Shown: one piece after another, positions 29,850 to 42,393 of the stretch | Layout: each line of letters opens with the position of its first letter | Numbering within the stretch: the stretch's first letter is position 1 | The notes under the pieces: model-generated | The model's input: only the letters and a program-made list of their open reading frames with translations | Databases searched by the model: none | What the model was told of the DNA's origin: nothing | Position numbers and translations under genes: made by a program | Assembly (NCBI GenBank): GCA_019096195.1 | Contig: JAGTXK010000119.1 | Location: 310,001 to 374,000, forward strand | From: Boletus sp. NGJ | Taxonomy: Eukaryota > Basidiomycota > Agaricomycetes > Boletales > Boletaceae | DNA length: 64,000 nucleotides | Reading direction: 5' to 3'

Positions 29850-30359
29850 GATGGACGTTTGAATGTACGTTGTGATGGCGAGAGGCAAGGAAATACTGCA
29901 TAGTGCCTCATTTTATGATTATTCATCACACGTGTACTACTCGTGCCAACTACACAAGACTCAGGGAGTGCTAGCCTCCCACATATATACACGAACCGAA
30001 CGTCGACGGCCAGTGTGAAAAACGTCAGAACCAGGCGCTGACAACGGGTCCATCCACGACGCGGCACAAACCGTGTGCCGACAAGGACCATGTCTTGATT
30101 CGTCTTTCCTAACGCGCCGGGAATATAAATTACCGGAGAGACCATCCAGGCGAGCCATGAATAAATGATGGTGTGTGCGAAGACGAGAGGTCTGTAAAAT
30201 CAAGGTCTACGCGTCCGCAAGACTGGGTGGCACACGTACTGCTGCAGAGTCAAAAAGATCAGCGTCACCGTCCATATACACGCGCGCGACGCACCGCTCG
30301 GGGACTATTACAGTCCTTGACACAGTCAGAGCCTCACACCGAACGCAACGCGCACCGCC
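29850..30359. other. Gene-free interval upstream of the SAMHD1-type gene
   Basis: Serves as the 5' region of the dNTPase gene. The overlapping open frames here are GC-rich noise with no family signal. Confidence 0.35.
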
Positions 30360-31743
30360 TTACTCACCTGGCTGCATCGCCAAGTGTCCCATCGGGGCGA
30401 GAGTCATTGCATCAGAACCTGTCTGACCCTGCTGCTCCTGCCCCATCCCCGTACCCTGGGCACCCTGTCCTGGCTGTCCTGCCCCACCCGGCGTTTCATC
30501 CTGCATCCCCTTCTCATCGCCTGAGCCACTCCCCTTGCCCATCGCCGGCCGTCCCTCTACCCGCCTCACAAACTCACCCCACACAGCGTGCTCGTCGTTC
30601 CCCATCGTCTCAAACAAGTTTCTCACGCTCGCATCCGCCTTGCGGTACACCCCCCGGTGCCGACACACCGTGCTCTTCACATAGCGACATCCAAACACGC
30701 GCTCAAACGCGGCTTTCTGCGTCGCGGTAGGCGACTGTGCCACTATCGCATCCATCGCGCGGAAGCCTGCCGCGATCTCGGACACAGTATAGTCGTTGGG
30801 CCAGCGCTTGAGGGGCGGGTGCGGGTGTTGGGGAAAAGAGGTGCGTGTGGCGGTGTGAGGCGTGTTGGGACTGTACAGTGGCGTTTGGGGTATCATTGGG
30901 GACTGCAGGTTCAGAGCGGAGCCATGAAACGGGCTGTTGACTGGCGTCGTCATCCCGTTCGTTTCTGTCCCATTGCGAGTAGGTGGGTGGGTACTGAGTG
31001 GGGGACTCGCGAGTGGAGGGGCATAGGGTATCGTTTGGGTGGGAAGCATGTAGCTCATCGGAGGTGGAATATAGACGTGGGCAGGATAACTTTCAGGAAA
31101 GTAGAACCTTTTGGCGGAGGGCGCCTCGGCGTTGTCTGCCAGGGGGCGCTTGAGCTGTGGGGCAGGTGAGGGTGAGGGCGCGAGGTGCGCGGGGGTGGGG
31201 ATGGGGGACGCTTGCTTCTTCCTGACCTGTAAGACAAGTTCCTCAGCGAGTCCCGCGCACTCGTCATCGGCCAGGCCGGTGAGGAGGCTCTTTCGAAGCT
31301 TGTACAGGAGACGCTGCTCAGACTCAATTGTGCGAACGGTGGTGATCAGATGTTGCTCCCAGTGTCCTGTGGTACTGTTGTAGGTGTCGACGTACGAGGT
31401 CGGTGACAGCTCGAGGTCGGACACGACTAAGGGGTAATGCGAGAGCGAGAAGAGGGGAAAGGTTGATATTTCGTGCGTGAGCCGTATGGGGTCGCAGTTG
31501 GACTTTGGTTGGATGTCAGCGCCAAAGACGTGCATCGAGAGAGCAGTTTACCCTGTACCAAATGACGAGAGTGACGGAACGTTTGAGGGCTTGCTCCATC
31601 TGGGATTGGCGGTCGTCGTGTGACTGGGTTTCTGGTGAAGGTGGTTTGGGATGGACACGCGTACCGGCATGCTGCAGAAACTGGCCGTTGACGACAGGTC
31701 TGGTGGCAGAGAGGGTATGCACGCGGTCGATTTGGATGGACAT
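30360..31743 (-). CDS. Proline-rich conserved unknown protein
   Basis: Exon 1 starts MSIQIDRVHTLSATRPVVNG at 31743 and ends LVIWYR at a GTAAAC donor. It splices to SNCDPIRLTHEISTFPLF and continues uninterrupted. The N-terminal ~150 residues look folded, with a possible helical region (TTVRTIESEQRLLYKLRKSL). The middle is Pro/Ser/Thr-rich and disordered, with a basic KRPLADNAEAPSAKR patch. A second ordered block has RWPNDYTVSEIAAGFRAMDA, ERVFGCRYVKSTVCRHRG and WGEFVRRVEG. The tail is Gly/Gln-rich. This layout suits a transcriptional regulator, but I do not recognise a named domain. The final codons overlap a perfect GTGAGT donor (about 30,364), so another 3' exon may exist and the stop at 30360 is uncertain. 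Confidence 0.65.
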
Positions 31744-33249
31744 TGTCTAGACATCGCTGTGAGTGATAACGGGGGGTAACAAAGAGCCAACTCACTGTGG
31801 TCCACTGCTTTGGCGAGCTCGGTTTCTGTGGGACAAGTTTGACGTCCACGAGGCCCGCCGTTTCTCACGAGAATCTCGACTCAAGCTTTGACGACGAACT
31901 GCGCAGTCTCTTCCATGTGAAGTGTTGATTGTTCTGGAAATAGGCAAGTTAAACTTGCAGGAAGTGTGTGGGTTGGATGCTGACGAAGTCTTGCAGGCAA
32001 GCGTTGTCGAGCTAGCACTGGGCACAATCACGTCCGACGGACTTGATTCATCGTTCGCGTTCGCGTTGAGCATTCAATAATGATGACACAATGGATGTAG
32101 GTTTTGGAGGGGTGTTAGTGTCGACTGTGTTAACGGGGGTTCATTTGCAGACTGAAATTGATCTTCGCGCATTACTGCCTCGTGACTCGTTCAAGTGCTC
32201 TCAAAGTCCGTCGGTGGTCCCGTACTGACTTTCTCCAACATCGAGTCCTCACTCGCTTCATGTCATCGCGCTTGTTCACGTCTGGCGACCCCTCGAGCAG
32301 TTCGTACCGTGTCACCTGGCGTAGTCACTCACGATGCTGACAACAACCGATTTTTAATCTCAAGGGATTGGCACGGCGGAATTCACTCCCTCGGACGTCG
32401 ACGAGAAGGCATTGCGACCTCAAAAGTTCCATCCTTTCGGGGTGGTGGTCTCCGCCATCCAGTGTCTCTCGTATGAATGGCGACGTCCAGAACATGGTCC
32501 AGTAGGCACACGTTTTATCACGATGTGAGATGCCAACTAGGTCTCGAACGCGGCTGGCTTGGTCGACATGCGCATCTGGTGTTAGGTACGCGTGGAAAAG
32601 GAAGGTTCCCGCGAAACCACCATCCCCACGCCAAATCTAAACCCTGGCCGTCCAGCTGATGACCCACCCTCAAGCGTTCCTTCAATAGGTTGATTCGGGC
32701 AGATCCGCGATCGCGCACACAGGACTCGTTTTTGGAGCGTCTCGAAGCAGCTCATTCTAGAATCCGGTATTCGCTTTCGCGCCATTCGACCCCTCTTGTC
32801 ATAGTGAAAATCCACTCGACGAGAGTGGCGAACCTAGTGATTGCCAACAGCTTTCGTCAGGCTCTGAGCAGATAACTGGATGTAAATGTAACCGTTAATT
32901 CCCCCTCGTTGCTCCACCCCGAGAGATACATTGTCCACGCGGAGCGCATGGAAATTCCGCGAGATGTTGACGTCAACCTATGTTCTATACCAAACTCGAC
33001 TCTGTGTACGAACAAGACTTACTGGGTGTAGGTTTATCGACGGTGATTGCTCTGCGGGGCTAGAACGACGATGTTTTGTTGTGACCTACTGTCTGCATTC
33101 CCTCTTACGGTGAATATTCCAGTCAGACTTGTCGGGGAGTATTAGCAGTTGTGATTGCACCCAATGAAATACTATACCATCTTTTGAATCTGTTTGATGG
33201 AGTTGTGAATGCAAGGGTAGTTGTGAGGCCCTTGAGATTGTTCACTCAG
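31744..33249. other. Gene-poor interval
   Basis: An antisense-free minus-strand frame starting MLNANANDESSPSD at 32073 may be coding but has no family resemblance. The rest up to 33,249 shows only short frames. GC falls towards the right where the CpG-free relic begins. Confidence 0.35.
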
Positions 33250-33770
33250 CTCTGATGTACAAACCTAGTGGTGATCCTATTGAATTGGGTTGGAATGCAT
33301 GGCTGGTGCATAGTAGATTCCAACATCACTGGGACCTTGTTCAAGCTTCCTCAGTTGCATATCCACCTGATGGCACTTACATTGGCTCAGCTGACAATGC
33401 CACTAAGATAAGGAATGCTAACAATGGTCAGGATGTAAGAGAGGCATTGAGGGGGTGCTTCCCTGAGTACCACCTCTACATACCAAGCAGAGTGCAGAAG
33501 TCCATAGCCTAATGGCAACTGAATCAATTACAATGTGACCCCTATCAGTGGAATATACCTCAGAAGTGACAAACCTCGTTTCCTGGAATGGGCCAGCAAC
33601 ACACTTCCCCAAGGAAACATCCCAAATCCTGATGGTCTTGTCATTGTGGACTGCGACAAGACCATCAAAATGTGGAATGCTAGTTTGACAAGCGTTTTCG
33701 CAGGTCCACTGCAGCCTGGGGCATTTCACATCAGACATCTCTGGCATACTTGCATGATGCATAGATATAG
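33250..33770. pseudogene. CpG-free relic of a NACHT/WD40-type gene
   Basis: The plus strand at about 33,255-33,450 reads SVAYPPDGTYIGSADNATKI and RNANNGQDV. The minus strand at about 33,710-33,500 reads NDKTIRIWDVSLGKCVAGPF. Both are eroded WD40 blades of the kind found behind NACHT domains in Agaricomycetes. The two pieces face opposite ways, so the relic has been rearranged. The stretch 33,180-33,570 has essentially no CG dinucleotide, which points to long cytosine methylation and deamination. It is not a working gene. Confidence 0.65.
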
Positions 33771-34258
33771 ATATATCATTTTACTGCTGCAGATGATATC
33801 GGGGATTAGAGCTGATACAGAGAAAGCGGGGAGATTTCCTTTACTTTGTGCTTCTCCAACCGACAACGAATCAATATATTCCGACGCGAAGATGGCACCG
33901 TGCTTGATGTCCTGCGTAGTCATGATAATGCGCAGGAGGAACTTCGCGGGGCGTGCCATGGGATATAACATGGCCAAACAAGCGCAGCAGCAATTACTGT
34001 AATGGCGGCCAAGATTTGCATTTGAACCTATTCACTACCCGCTCACCGTTCATTTACATTCACATCCTATCATCGACTATTACGTCCACGGTGGACAGGT
34101 CTTCACTACTTCTTTGTTGGTGAGTATCCTATCTAATCGGGTACTGAGTGCAGTAACGTATGGCCCCACCATACTTTGGCGATCCAATGTTGCTTTTCCA
34201 GTAGCATTCTCCATAGTTTTGTACAGTCTGGTATTGTCCAAACAAATTTCCTGCAGCC

Positions 34259-37200
34259 ATGTCTGCCAGTGTTCGGGCGAGAAGACCGGCTTCTCCACCC
34301 CTTGGCCTTCCACACGTCACTCCTTCAGCACACAAATATCCCCCGATTTCTTCACGAAAAGATGACCTGGACGCGGACCAGCGGCGGGAAGCAGCCGCCA
34401 AGGGATATGGTCCCGCTCGGAGAATGCATCCTCCCGGCGGGCTAAAAATAACATCTGGAGAGTGGAAACTCCTCGTCCTCGTCCTCATAGTCGCGACTTT
34501 TGTCCGGTTCTTCCGCATATCAAAACCGGATAGTGTTGTGTGCGCCTTGAAATCGACTTTTGTGATGTACTCTTTGCTAATGCCTCGTTGCGCGTGTAGG
34601 TTCGACGAAGTTCACTTTGGTAAATTTGCCTCGCGCTATATCAAGACACGTTATTTCGTGGATGTCCACCCGCCCTTGGCCAAGCTGTTGATAACCGCCG
34701 CGGCATTCCTGTCCGGATTCGACGGAGATTTCGACTTCAAAGAAATCGGAAAGTGGGTGTCATTGGATGGCTCGAGGTAGCTGACCCTTGAGTTGATTCC
34801 ATAGGTTCTTTGTAAACACGCCATATGTTGCCATGCGTATGGTTCCCGCTACGCTTGGTATTGCCACCATTCCAGTTGCCTACCTTACACTACGCGCTCT
34901 CGATTGCAGAGCCACCACAGCCCTACTCGCTTCTCTTTTTTTAACCTTCGAAAATGGCCTCGTCACCCAATCGCGACACATCCTCCTTGATTCACCATTG
35001 GTGTTTTTCACCGCGCTGACGATCTTTCTATTTGTTGGGTTTTGGAACGAGGACAAGCAAGAGCCCTTTACCGAACAATGGTGGACCTGGCTCATTCTGA
35101 CCGGTCTTTCACTCGGTGCAGTCCTATCTTGCAAGTGGGTCGGCTTGTTCACCGTCGCGACTGTCGGCGTGTGCACTGTACTGCAACTCTGGTTACTCCT
35201 AGGGGATTTGCGCGTCAAGCCTCGCACGTGGGCGAGACACTTTTTCGCAAGAGCGTTGTGCCTCATCATTGTCCCCATCTTGCTTTACATGACCATGTTT
35301 GAGCTCCATTTCATGATCCTTGGAAGTTCGGGCGAAGGAGATGCCTTTATGAGCTCCGAGTTTCGGCAGACGTTGGGGCGTGGCATGCCTGATACCTACG
35401 CTGGTACGTTCGCGTTTCTTGTCAAGGATTGGAGTTGACGTCACTTCGCTCTCAGACGTTGCTTTTGGTTCCGAAGTGTCTATTCGTCATCTGAACACCC
35501 AAGGTGGCTATTTGCACTCCCATCTCCACGATTATCCTGGTGGAAGTAAACGTACGTGGCTCTCGGACGTTGATCATAGTCTATGCTGAACAATGCATTC
35601 AGAACAACAGGTCACTCTCTACCCGCACCGGGACGAGAATAATGTATGGCGTATTCTCAATGCTACCACCGACAGCTATCCCCAGTACGATTACGAGACG
35701 CAACCCATCGAGTATATTAAAGATGGATCGCACATCAAATTGCGGCACATCACTACCGACAAGGCCCTCCACTCGCACGAAGTCCGTCCACCGGTCTCCG
35801 ATGTTGACTTCCAGAATGAGGTATCGGCATACGGCGCGACCGGGTATGAGGGTGATATCAATGACGACTGGGTGGTCGTGATTGTTAAAGGTGACAAGAA
35901 CGACAAGGAGTCGGACGTGCGTCTGAGGACGTTGCGTACACATTTCCGGTTGCGACACTTGAATACGGGGTGTTATCTCTTTTCCCACAAAGTGAAGCTA
36001 CCGGACTGGGGATTCGAGCAACAGGAAGTAACCTGTAACAAGAATGCGGCCAAGGCAAATTCGTTGTGGTACATCGAGACTGCCGCCAAGCATCCACAGT
36101 GTACGTGATTGGCGTTCGCCCCAAGTTCGCGAGGTGCTGATCATGGTGGTTGGCCTGCAGCGCCCGACGATACGGAGAGGATCAACTACAAGATTCCAGG
36201 GTTTCTAGCCAAGTTTTGGGAACTACAGCAGGTGATGTGGACGACGAACGCTGGCTTGACGGACAGACACGCATACGACTCTCGTCCGCTGACTTGGCCC
36301 CGCCTTCGTCGTGGTATCGTAAGTCACCTTGACACTTTAAGCGATCCACCCTTGATAGCTCGCTCGGTCTCAGAACTTCTGGGGGAAGGACCATCGCCAG
36401 ATCTACTTGATTGGCAACCCGTTCGTTTGGTGGCTGAGCACTGCCTCAGTCAGCGCTTACATCCTTGCTCGTGGATTTCTCATTCTACGCGCGAAGCGAG
36501 GATACAGGGATTTTGAGAACAGTAAGTGCCATGTTGACCTCGCGTTCGATTGTCGTTGACGTGGACTCGACCGAATATCTAGCCAAAGTGGTCAAGTACG
36601 ACTCGCTGTGCGGTCTCCTCTTTACCGGTTACTTCCTGCATTACTTTCCATTCTTCCTTATGAGCCGTCAGCTGTTCCTACATCACTACTTCCCTGCGCT
36701 CTACTTTGCGATCCTATTGTCTTGCGCCGTATTCGACTTTGCGACGTCGACGCTGAAACCCAAGATTCGACTCCAAATCGCAGCCGTGCTCGCGATCGTG
36801 GCGGTTTGGAACTTTTCCAAGTTTAGCCCGCTGGCGTATGGAAACCCGTGGACGAAGACACAATGCAGGAATGCGCAATGGGTGAAGACGTGGGACTTTG
36901 CTTGGTGGGTTTTCTCGTCTCGATTTATTCTGTCTGACGCAGATCATTGTAAAGCAATGAATTTTTGGACGACGTGAGTCTTGGGGGTTTCTCTTGATGA
37001 GTAGGATTGAACGTTGACGTGGATTCTCGGACAGTTTTCGCAGTATGACAGGACCCCGGCGCCGATGCAGGACAAGATGGCCCCTGTACAGACAACGGTT
37101 GGCGGCGAGCCTGCCGTTGACAACGCCGACAAGCCCGTCGCACCCGAGATAAACACGATCGTTCCATCAGGGATCGTCGCCGAGCCTGGCAAGGACGTGT

Positions 37201-37556
37201 TTGCAAAGGACGACCGAGACTCCAGGAAGAGTGTGGCGAGGTATGATTCGGATCAGAGGGATGTAGTGTTGTCATCGTCTGGCGGGGATGGGGATGGGGA
37301 TGGGGAACGAGTGATTAGTGTGGTTGACGTGGAGGGGGTGAGCAGTGCGGAGGAGGTGGAACGTGTTGAGGGTGCTCGTGAGCCTCTAGAGGCGGGTGAG
37401 ACGTTGTCGATCCCGGAGGATCAGGCAGCCGTTCCGGCGGGGCGACAGCCAGAGGGACCGCTGGACCACGAGGAGGCGCTGGCGGATCAGGTCGCGCATG
37501 AGTTGTACCCGGACGCGAGGGGCGTGCCAGAGGAGGGACTTGCGCGCAACGAGTGA
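34259..37556 (+). CDS. PMT1: Protein O-mannosyltransferase, PMT1 subfamily
   Basis: ER membrane enzyme that moves mannose from dolichol phosphate to Ser/Thr. Ten exons sum to 931 codons plus stop: 34259-34539, 34600-34752, 34805-35403, 35456-35551, 35603-36100, 36161-36318, 36374-36521, 36583-36904, 36955-36973, 37035-37556. The first transmembrane helix (LLVLVLIVATFVRFF) leads to the catalytic loop FDEVHFGKFASRYIK and DVHPPLAKL. SRHILLDSPLVFFTALT follows, then a luminal MIR region (VSIRHLNTQGGYLHSH; HIKLRHITTDKALHSHE; HFRLRHLNTGCYLFSH), C-terminal helices, and WDFACNEFLDD spread over a 19-nt exon. FDEVHFG and the loop context are typical of the PMT1 subfamily, which pairs with PMT2. The ~140-residue acidic, Gly-Asp-rich tail lies inside arm 2. 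Confidence 0.93.
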
Positions 37557-37589
37557 GCTATCTGACTGGGCATATTCGCATAATTCATT

Positions 37590-37880
37590 CTTGTATCATG
37601 TATCAGACAGCCTTTCTCTTTTGCCCTAGATCACCAGATGGACGTGGATATGAACTCCAAGTAGATATTATGCAGCTCTTTCATTCGTTCTAGACGGTGG
37701 TATAATCTAATCTGCAGAAGCCTCAAGTGCCCATTGGCAACCTATCGCTCAGATCTCAGACGCGAGACCGGGTTGAACTTGGCCACTGAATGATATCATA
37801 TCCACCGTCCCGCGCTCGTCAACATATCCTTGCGTCGGACATGAATGTATCTCACGTATGCGAGGGTGAGGGTGATGGGG
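37590..37880 (-). pseudogene. 3' fragment of a flavin-reductase-like gene
   Basis: About 290 bp resemble 44,640-45,010, the 3' end of the flavin-reductase gene next to CCT2, in the same orientation. Shared landmarks are TATCAGACAGCCT, GACGTGGATAT, ATTATGCAG/ATAATGCAG with CGTTCTAG, CTGCAGAAGCC, ACGCGAGACCGG and CACCGTCCCGCGCTCG. Identity by eye is near 80%. Coding sense is gone. With 44,640-45,010 it forms a pair of direct repeats around the P-loop gene and CCT2. A partial copy also lies in arm 1 (about 18,640-18,790). Confidence 0.65.
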
Positions 37881-38043
37881 TGGGGAGCGGTGTCGCAACT
37901 TTTTGCTTCATTCGAACCTTGGATCGGACCACACAGCAGAACCAAGTTCAACCAACCAAAGAGCGGAATAACATGTTGATGTTCATCCTTGCTTATAGTA
38001 CTACAAGTACACACCAAAAGCGATATTACAGAAAAACCTCAAC

Positions 38044-41000
38044 CTAAGACCGTCGAGCAGGCTTTCTTCGCACACTCGGGACATTCCTCCCATGTTCCCA
38101 TACCATATGCTCGGGAGTGGCCGTACTGCCGAACTTGACCTGCGCATTCAGGTATTCAGTGTAGGGTCTTTCCGTCTCAGGAATCTGCTGAATGTGTACG
38201 AGGTCTTGCAGAGTCCTCATGAGGGCGGGATATTTGGCTAAAAATGGATACGTCGCGGTGTCGACTCCTGCAGCGTAAATCCGCAAGCAGCGGTCATCCA
38301 CGTCTCGCTCGGGAAAGGTCACCGAGAACGAGGATGGCTGACCAAGGTCGGCCAGGATAGCGATGTAAGGAAGGGGCTCGCCATCAGAGGGAAATGTGCT
38401 CTTGTCTTCGCCGCTCAGATTTTTATGTCGTCGGGTGATGGCATGCAACGCGTCTTTCGAGCTCGTCGATTCTCGAGCCTTGTCGGAAACGAGAATATGC
38501 GACATTCGCGATTTCGCCGATGTGTTTCCAGGGCCACCTTTGAAATAGATCGGTATCACCTTGTCGATCAGAGGTTGCTGGTGGCAGCACTGTACTGCAC
38601 TGGTCCTCTGCCAATGGCGCAGTGTCCACTCGTCCAAGCTACATGTTGGATCGTCAGACTTTTGAAAAGTGGAATATGAAAGACCGACCTTAATTCGTGC
38701 CCTGCTTTTGATCCAGCGATGTTCGCCTCCATGCATACCCAATGTGAGAAATTTATATATGCATTTTCGAACATTTTGCGTGCGAGCGATGCTTGCATGT
38801 CTTGTTCGTCCCATATCTGCGGTCCAAAGATGAATTCGAGCCAATCCACGACCCGGATCATTTCACAGTCCGCAAGATGTTCTTCCCATGTCGATGGCAT
38901 CTGCACGCTCTTCGACCGTGTGCGGATGAACAAATCCTTGGCCAACAGCCACAGTAATCGGCTAGCCAGTTCGCCGCGTTCACCCATGTCGATCATGCCG
39001 GAGCTGACAGCCACCAGCAGAGTCTTCAACGCGAGCTCCAACTTTTCAGGCTTCTTGTGCAGATCGACTGCAGCGACGCACGACAGCAACGGTTCGGATG
39101 GATACTGTGTGAACCTCCAATTACGGTCCAATGTCGTCGCAAGACAGATCCGCAGGTGACTCGCGACCCCGTTCTCCAGGTGCTCCACCGATTCCGGGTG
39201 TCCAAGCGTCACGTTCAGTCCGAATCGCTGTCCTAGTACTGCGAGCACATGACCTGTTTTCTGCGCATTGAAGTCGTGTCCGCCACATAACTTTGACGAC
39301 GCTGTATCTAGCACCCTTTCTGGAAATGTGAGTGCACCCTTGAGAGAACGCCATCTGTGGACACCCTTGTTAGTCACCCGATGCAACGAAGCGAAAGGAA
39401 CATTACAGTGGTCTTCCATAGCCTGCTATGTGATCAATTGGGAGACATTCTCGATGTCGATATCTTGTAGTCCCGATGCACTCTGGTCCCATCCCAGTTG
39501 AGTGTAAGGCGGGAAAAGCTTCTCACCCCGAACGGCAACACGGTCGGAATTGTCTGAAAAACGAATGAATTGTGAGATCAGTAGAATGGGAAATGGCCAC
39601 GAACGTTTCTGGTTAGGCGGGGAAAAATCTGCGACTTTGGAGGTGGTCGATGCGAATACCACCCAAACGGCATGATTCTGGTCATGTGAATACTCGTTCA
39701 CAACTCTGCAGAAAACATCCGCAGGCCGGTATGCTGCACGATGCATTGAGGTCAGCGGGTGTGCCTCGTCGACCGCGATCACCAGCTTGGGTTGGTCGGA
39801 ATCATCAGCGAAGACCCTCTCGAGGGAAGTTGCCATTTTCCTATATGCAGTGAGAAGACGGGCAGTGAAATCCGAGGATCGGGAGTCTGGCTCTGCTTCG
39901 AATCAGACTGCTCAGCTAGGTGTGCTGCAATACGAACTGGAATAATTACCAGAAAGGGTGAGCTTTCCGAGTTCATCGGCGGCTTTCTCAACGTCTGCTC
40001 CTGTGGCCTTATCAGCAGTGCCATCAACGTCCGCCATGGATGACAAGTCTTCTGTTGCACTAGGCCGCCGGCTGACCACACGGACGAGGTCAGCATGAAC
40101 CTACAGAAAATTGTTAAATCAGGGCTATGATACAGAACTAGACACCATCACCTTTTTGTATCTTTCCGATACTTTGTTGAAGAAATCGGCTCTGGCTGTG
40201 AATCGGGGAGGGTCGCTCATATCGCACATTTGGCGGACCCAATGCATGATGCCCGCCTTAGTATTGCGGGTGGCATAACCCTTCGAGAGATATTCCTCGA
40301 GGGTATCAAAAAGGACGGTGAAGAACGCGTAGCAGACGGTCCGGTACCCTCCCTCAGTAGGAGGGAATTCGGTCAGGATCTGTGATGGGATAGGATCACG
40401 AGCCGGGAAACCTAATTTATCTTGCTCCCCACGCAGGTTCATGTAGATGACTATTACATCCTTCTTGCTCAGCTGAGAGTGAGAATAGTTCAGTCACCAC
40501 AGCTGAATGCGAAACAAGTGACACTACCTCGGTTAGCATTCTTGATTTTCCAGTGCCTGAACTTTGGACGATAGAACAGAATTTGGCATAATAACGGGGA
40601 TCGTCCACGCTTTTGAATTGGTTTTCGTTGTGTGTCAAATATTCGTGGAAACCGTCAACGGCTGCGCCACGGTACTTTGCCTCAAAGGACCCTGACAAAT
40701 TTTGACGTAGGTCTAACAGGAGAGGTCAGTCTATGTCTGCCAGTAGATAACCAGTCTGATGGGAAGTAAGTTACGAACCCTGACGAATCGTGGTTGCTGT
40801 TACTGGCGCAAGCGCTGGTGTTTCTGGTGCTTTTCGGAGAATGGCTAGCGGAGACGGTTACAAGCCATTAGTACGAGATAAATGGGCACGGGTGCTGTAC
40901 ACGCACCGAGGTTTCGAATCTCGTGATATGATTTGCTCTTCCAAGCAGAAGCGAGCTTATCTCGCAACCCTTCATGTGTCTTGATCAACTTTGTTAGAGT

Positions 41001-41252
41001 GTCCTTTACATCCAAGTGACCGTTGGAGCGTTTAATGATAGCATCAAGGAGGATAGCCATATCTTTAACGTTGGAACTGATATCGGAGACGTCACCCAAA
41101 TCGTCTTCAACGGCGTCATTTACTGCCTTGTCGAGCTCGCGATGAGTGGCGGCATCGAAGCGATCTAGTGGGAAGCTGTCGAGGGGCATGTTGTGAAGTT
41201 GTTGCACGTCAAGCCATTTGACGAGGCGCTTTATATCGCTGACTCGAAGCAC
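38044..41252 (-). pseudogene. P-loop ATPase of an expanded agaricomycete family, arm-2 copy (nearly open)
   Basis: The N-terminal part (IKRLVKWLDVQQLHNMPLD) reads on through TKLIKTHEGLRDKLASAWKS. An exon ILRKAPETPALAPVTATT follows, then SFEAKYRGAAVDGFHEYL, Walker A VQSSGTGKSRM and IVIYMNLRGEQDKLGFPARD. A Ser/Asp-rich linker leads to AEPDSRSSDFTARLLTAYRK, Walker B LVIAVDEAHPL and VWVVFASTTSKVADFSP. The C-terminal half holds WRSLKGALTFPERVLDTASS, HADCEM-like helices, LDEWTLRHWQRTSAVQCC and the end RRKPARRS. A linked exon VPHEVGVDCFDNLERWTALG may lie upstream (about 41,400-41,320). Walker A plus hhhhDE mark an ATPase or signalling NTPase; similarity to Crinkler/RHS-type NTPases is inferred. About one frame break is seen, and the assembly shows homopolymer errors elsewhere, so it may in fact be whole. 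Confidence 0.68.
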
Positions 41253-42393
41253 CTAAAATCGGTAAACACTGAGAGTCCATCATCCACAGCATTCGTACCT
41301 GGTCATTGTCCACCACAACTAGTAGACGATGCCACCCAGTGCAGTCCACCTTTCCAAGTTATCAAAACAATCAACTCCGACTTCATGTGGAACGAAGCTA
41401 TACAGCCTACCACGACTCCAAGCCCGAAGACGATGAAGACGACCGTTCCAACACCACATTCGACAAGGTGAAAGGCAAAGAAATGCCATTGAACCAGTCC
41501 GATGATCCAAAGCAGTCACCATCGCCCGGAACACCCCGTACCTCATCCTTCTTCGACGACAACATCTGGCTGGATGAATACATACATTCATAGTCGTACC
41601 TATCAACTACCTCCTCTGCCGCCCCCGTTTCGTGCTTCAACCCACTTGTGAGCAGTCAGCCCGTCCCATCCGAAACGGAGGTGGTGAAAGCCCTCTGCCC
41701 GCACGCCGGTCATGCTCTCGAGGTTCGTATGTGTCTCAGACTCTCATATCTCATCCTCTTCCACCTCCACCTCCCCCCACCGCCTCGCGGAACTGGAAAC
41801 CCTCTCAGAGGAAAGTCGTTGGTTGTTCACGTCAAGGTACTCGGTGTCCAGGCGCTTCTTGGAGATCTTAACGATCGCGCTAAGAAGGTAGGATTTCTCC
41901 GGTGGAAAGAACCTCGACATTTTTTAATTCGGATATCTTATTGTGTCGCTTCATTCACAGTCTTTTTCGAGCTTGTGATGAGCGGCGTTGTCAAAGCGAT
42001 CTAGCGGACTCTCGAGGTGCATGTCGTTCTTCCACCAAGCCACCTACAATCGATGGACAACATCAGATCTATCCACAGCATTTGTGCCACTCATATCCGA
42101 GTCTGTTCTGCCGCGTTTCCATTGTTCCCCGCTAAAATAAATTAATGAAAGACGTATGATTTGTCGTTCCACCTTGACATCTCAACATGATCATCAGAAC
42201 TCGACATATTGCGGAGGCGCTATAAAACTGTCACGTAAATCAAAACCGAGGATACTTACCCAGATCCGTGTCTTATAAAGACCTCTCTTAAGTGAGCGGT
42301 CCCTTAGCTTGCGCTAATGCCACCTGGCTCATTAAGAACATGGAAAACATATTTATTAGCCATGTCGGTAATGAATCGTAGGTAATTTTTTGC

